DNA of 14,390 bases from Fimivicinus intestinavium (GTDB lineage Bacteria; Bacillota; Clostridia; Oscillospirales; Acutalibacteraceae). The stretch spans positions 1 to 14,390 of the forward strand of contig DVKY01000035.1 of assembly GCA_018715765.1 (NCBI GenBank). The letters are read 5' to 3'. Below, piece by piece: positions 14,122 to 14,390 of the stretch (position 1 is the first letter of the stretch; the number at the start of each line of letters is the position of its first letter). Under the pieces are notes generated by a model. The model saw only the letters and a program-made list of their open reading frames with translations, was not told the origin of the DNA and ran no database searches. The position numbers and the translations under genes were made by a program.

Positions 14122-14150
14122 TCGACGTGTTTCTGCAATCATGGTATAAT
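14122..14150 (+). promoter_or_regulatory. Strong sigma-A promoter of a rightward leader transcript
   Basis: A perfect TATAAT at 14145-14150 is preceded by TGG, an extended -10, with TCGACG at 14122-14127 as a 4-of-6 -35 at 17-base spacing. Transcription would start near 14157, just before the leader ORF at 14179. Confidence 0.65.
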
Positions 14151-14178
14151 AACCTCACGAAACACGGAGGGAATACGC

Positions 14179-14202
14179 ATGCATTTACGCCTAGCGGCTT
14201 AA
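14179..14202 (+). CDS. Seven-codon leader peptide ORF
   Basis: ATG 14179 is preceded by GGAGGG at 14167-14172 with 6-7 base spacing and encodes MHLRLAA before TAA. It is the first start codon on the transcript from the strong promoter and is followed 48 bases later by a terminator-like hairpin, the classic layout of a translated attenuator leader. The two Leu codons are TTA and CTA, whereas Leu in the window's genes is mostly CTG, CTT or CTC. That would suit sensing of slow translation at Leu or at the central Arg. A peptide this short cannot be proved by sequence; the gene it would control lies beyond the window. Confidence 0.4.
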   Translation: MHLRLAA

Positions 14203-14390
14203 CGCACGGTCTGCGGCCGGATTGTGGCCCTTGCTGCGTCAAAAATGCTCCGAATCCAAAAAAAGGATTCGTGCGCTTTTTTCCTTGCAATGGCTCAAAA
14301 TCCAGCGCGCATTCCGCACGTTGAAATGCATCCGCATTCCCTCTAACCAAATCAAAGATTTGGGCTGTTTCGGAGAACATTGTACCGTTG
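14203..14390 (+). other. Leader or untranslated region at the window end
   Basis: Apart from the hairpins at 14251-14271 and 14347-14363 I see no gene here. A minus-strand frame from 14380 to 14015 is open but has no ribosome binding site, spans the strong plus-strand promoter and has an implausible Arg/Cys-rich C-terminal half, so I leave it out. The region may be the structured leader of a gene starting after 14390, or a stand-alone small RNA. Confidence 0.35.
14251..14282 (+). terminator. Attenuator-like hairpin in the rightward leader
   Basis: CGAATCC at 14251-14257 pairs with GGATTCG at 14265-14271 around an A7 loop, with TTTTTT at 14277-14282 five bases after the stem. The gap makes it weaker than a standard terminator. 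CGCACG at 14203-14208, just after the leader stop codon, can pair with CGTGCG at 14270-14275, which overlaps the hairpin's 3' arm and could act as a competing or extending structure. A further hairpin, CCAAATC/GATTTGG at 14347-14363, follows. Confidence 0.45.

Noticed and set aside
14179..14202. tmRNA tag-like sequence (frame ending LAA then TAA)
   Set aside because: The ending resembles a tmRNA tag, but the promoter lies only about 30 bases upstream and there is no tRNA-like 5' half or 3' CCA end within reach.
14015..14380. Minus-strand 121-codon frame upstream of the ABC exporter
   Set aside because: No ribosome binding site before ATG 14380. It covers the perfect TATAAT promoter on the other strand, and the second half has implausible composition. 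A gene cannot be fully excluded because the window ends 10 bases upstream.

Overview
The window looks like a chromosomal stretch from an endospore-forming, Gram-positive Firmicute of the class Clostridia. An Oscillospiraceae/Ruminococcaceae-type gut organism is my best guess. The reasons are a gpr-spoIIP sporulation pair, a ClpC-type AAA+ unfoldase, purine-rich ribosome binding sites, TTG starts and moderately high GC. I see no tRNA or rRNA gene, insertion sequence, integrase or CRISPR array; this reads as core chromosome, not an island.

Layout. (1) Positions 2-2848, plus strand: the 3' part of gpr (germination protease, truncated by the window edge), spoIIP (engulfment cell-wall hydrolase) and a small unrecognised membrane protein, closed by a strong terminator at 2870-2905. 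(2) Positions 3074-5908, minus strand: clpC, preceded by a 67-residue unrecognised protein with an excellent ribosome binding site. (3) Positions 5996-6457, plus strand: a 53-residue Cys/Gly-rich membrane-anchored protein (11 Cys) behind a promoter resembling the mother-cell sigma-E type, with its own terminator. (4) Positions 6493-7553, plus strand: a PlsY-like membrane protein fused in frame to a C-terminal Xre/Cro-type helix-turn-helix, with its own promoter and terminator. (5) Positions 7852-8605, minus strand: an AlkA-like DNA glycosylase. (6) Positions 8663-12006, minus strand: a two-component operon (OmpR-family regulator, then an overlapping 829-residue multi-pass histidine kinase), with a terminator and with direct repeats at the promoter that look like a regulator binding site. 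(7) Positions 12265-14074, minus strand: a full-length exporter-type ABC half-transporter. (8) Positions 14122-14390, plus strand: a promoter, a 7-codon leader ORF and an attenuator-like hairpin, apparently the leader of a gene beyond the window.

How the parts relate. Regions 1 and 3 are sporulation or probable sporulation functions: spore-protein degradation at germination, peptidoglycan hydrolysis in engulfment, and a possible coat-like Cys-rich peptide. Region 2 is protein quality control. Region 6 is envelope signalling next to an exporter (region 7), a common genomic pairing, but separate promoters and a 373-base gap mean any functional link is inference.

The strongest candidate for something undescribed is the PlsY-Xre fusion. 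Its membrane domain keeps the PlsY fold motifs but has substitutions at the motif 1 Arg (Gln here) and motif 3 Asn (Ser here) reported as important for catalysis, while a DNA-binding-type domain is attached on the predicted cytoplasmic side. It may be a membrane-tethered, lipid-linked regulator and not only an enzyme.
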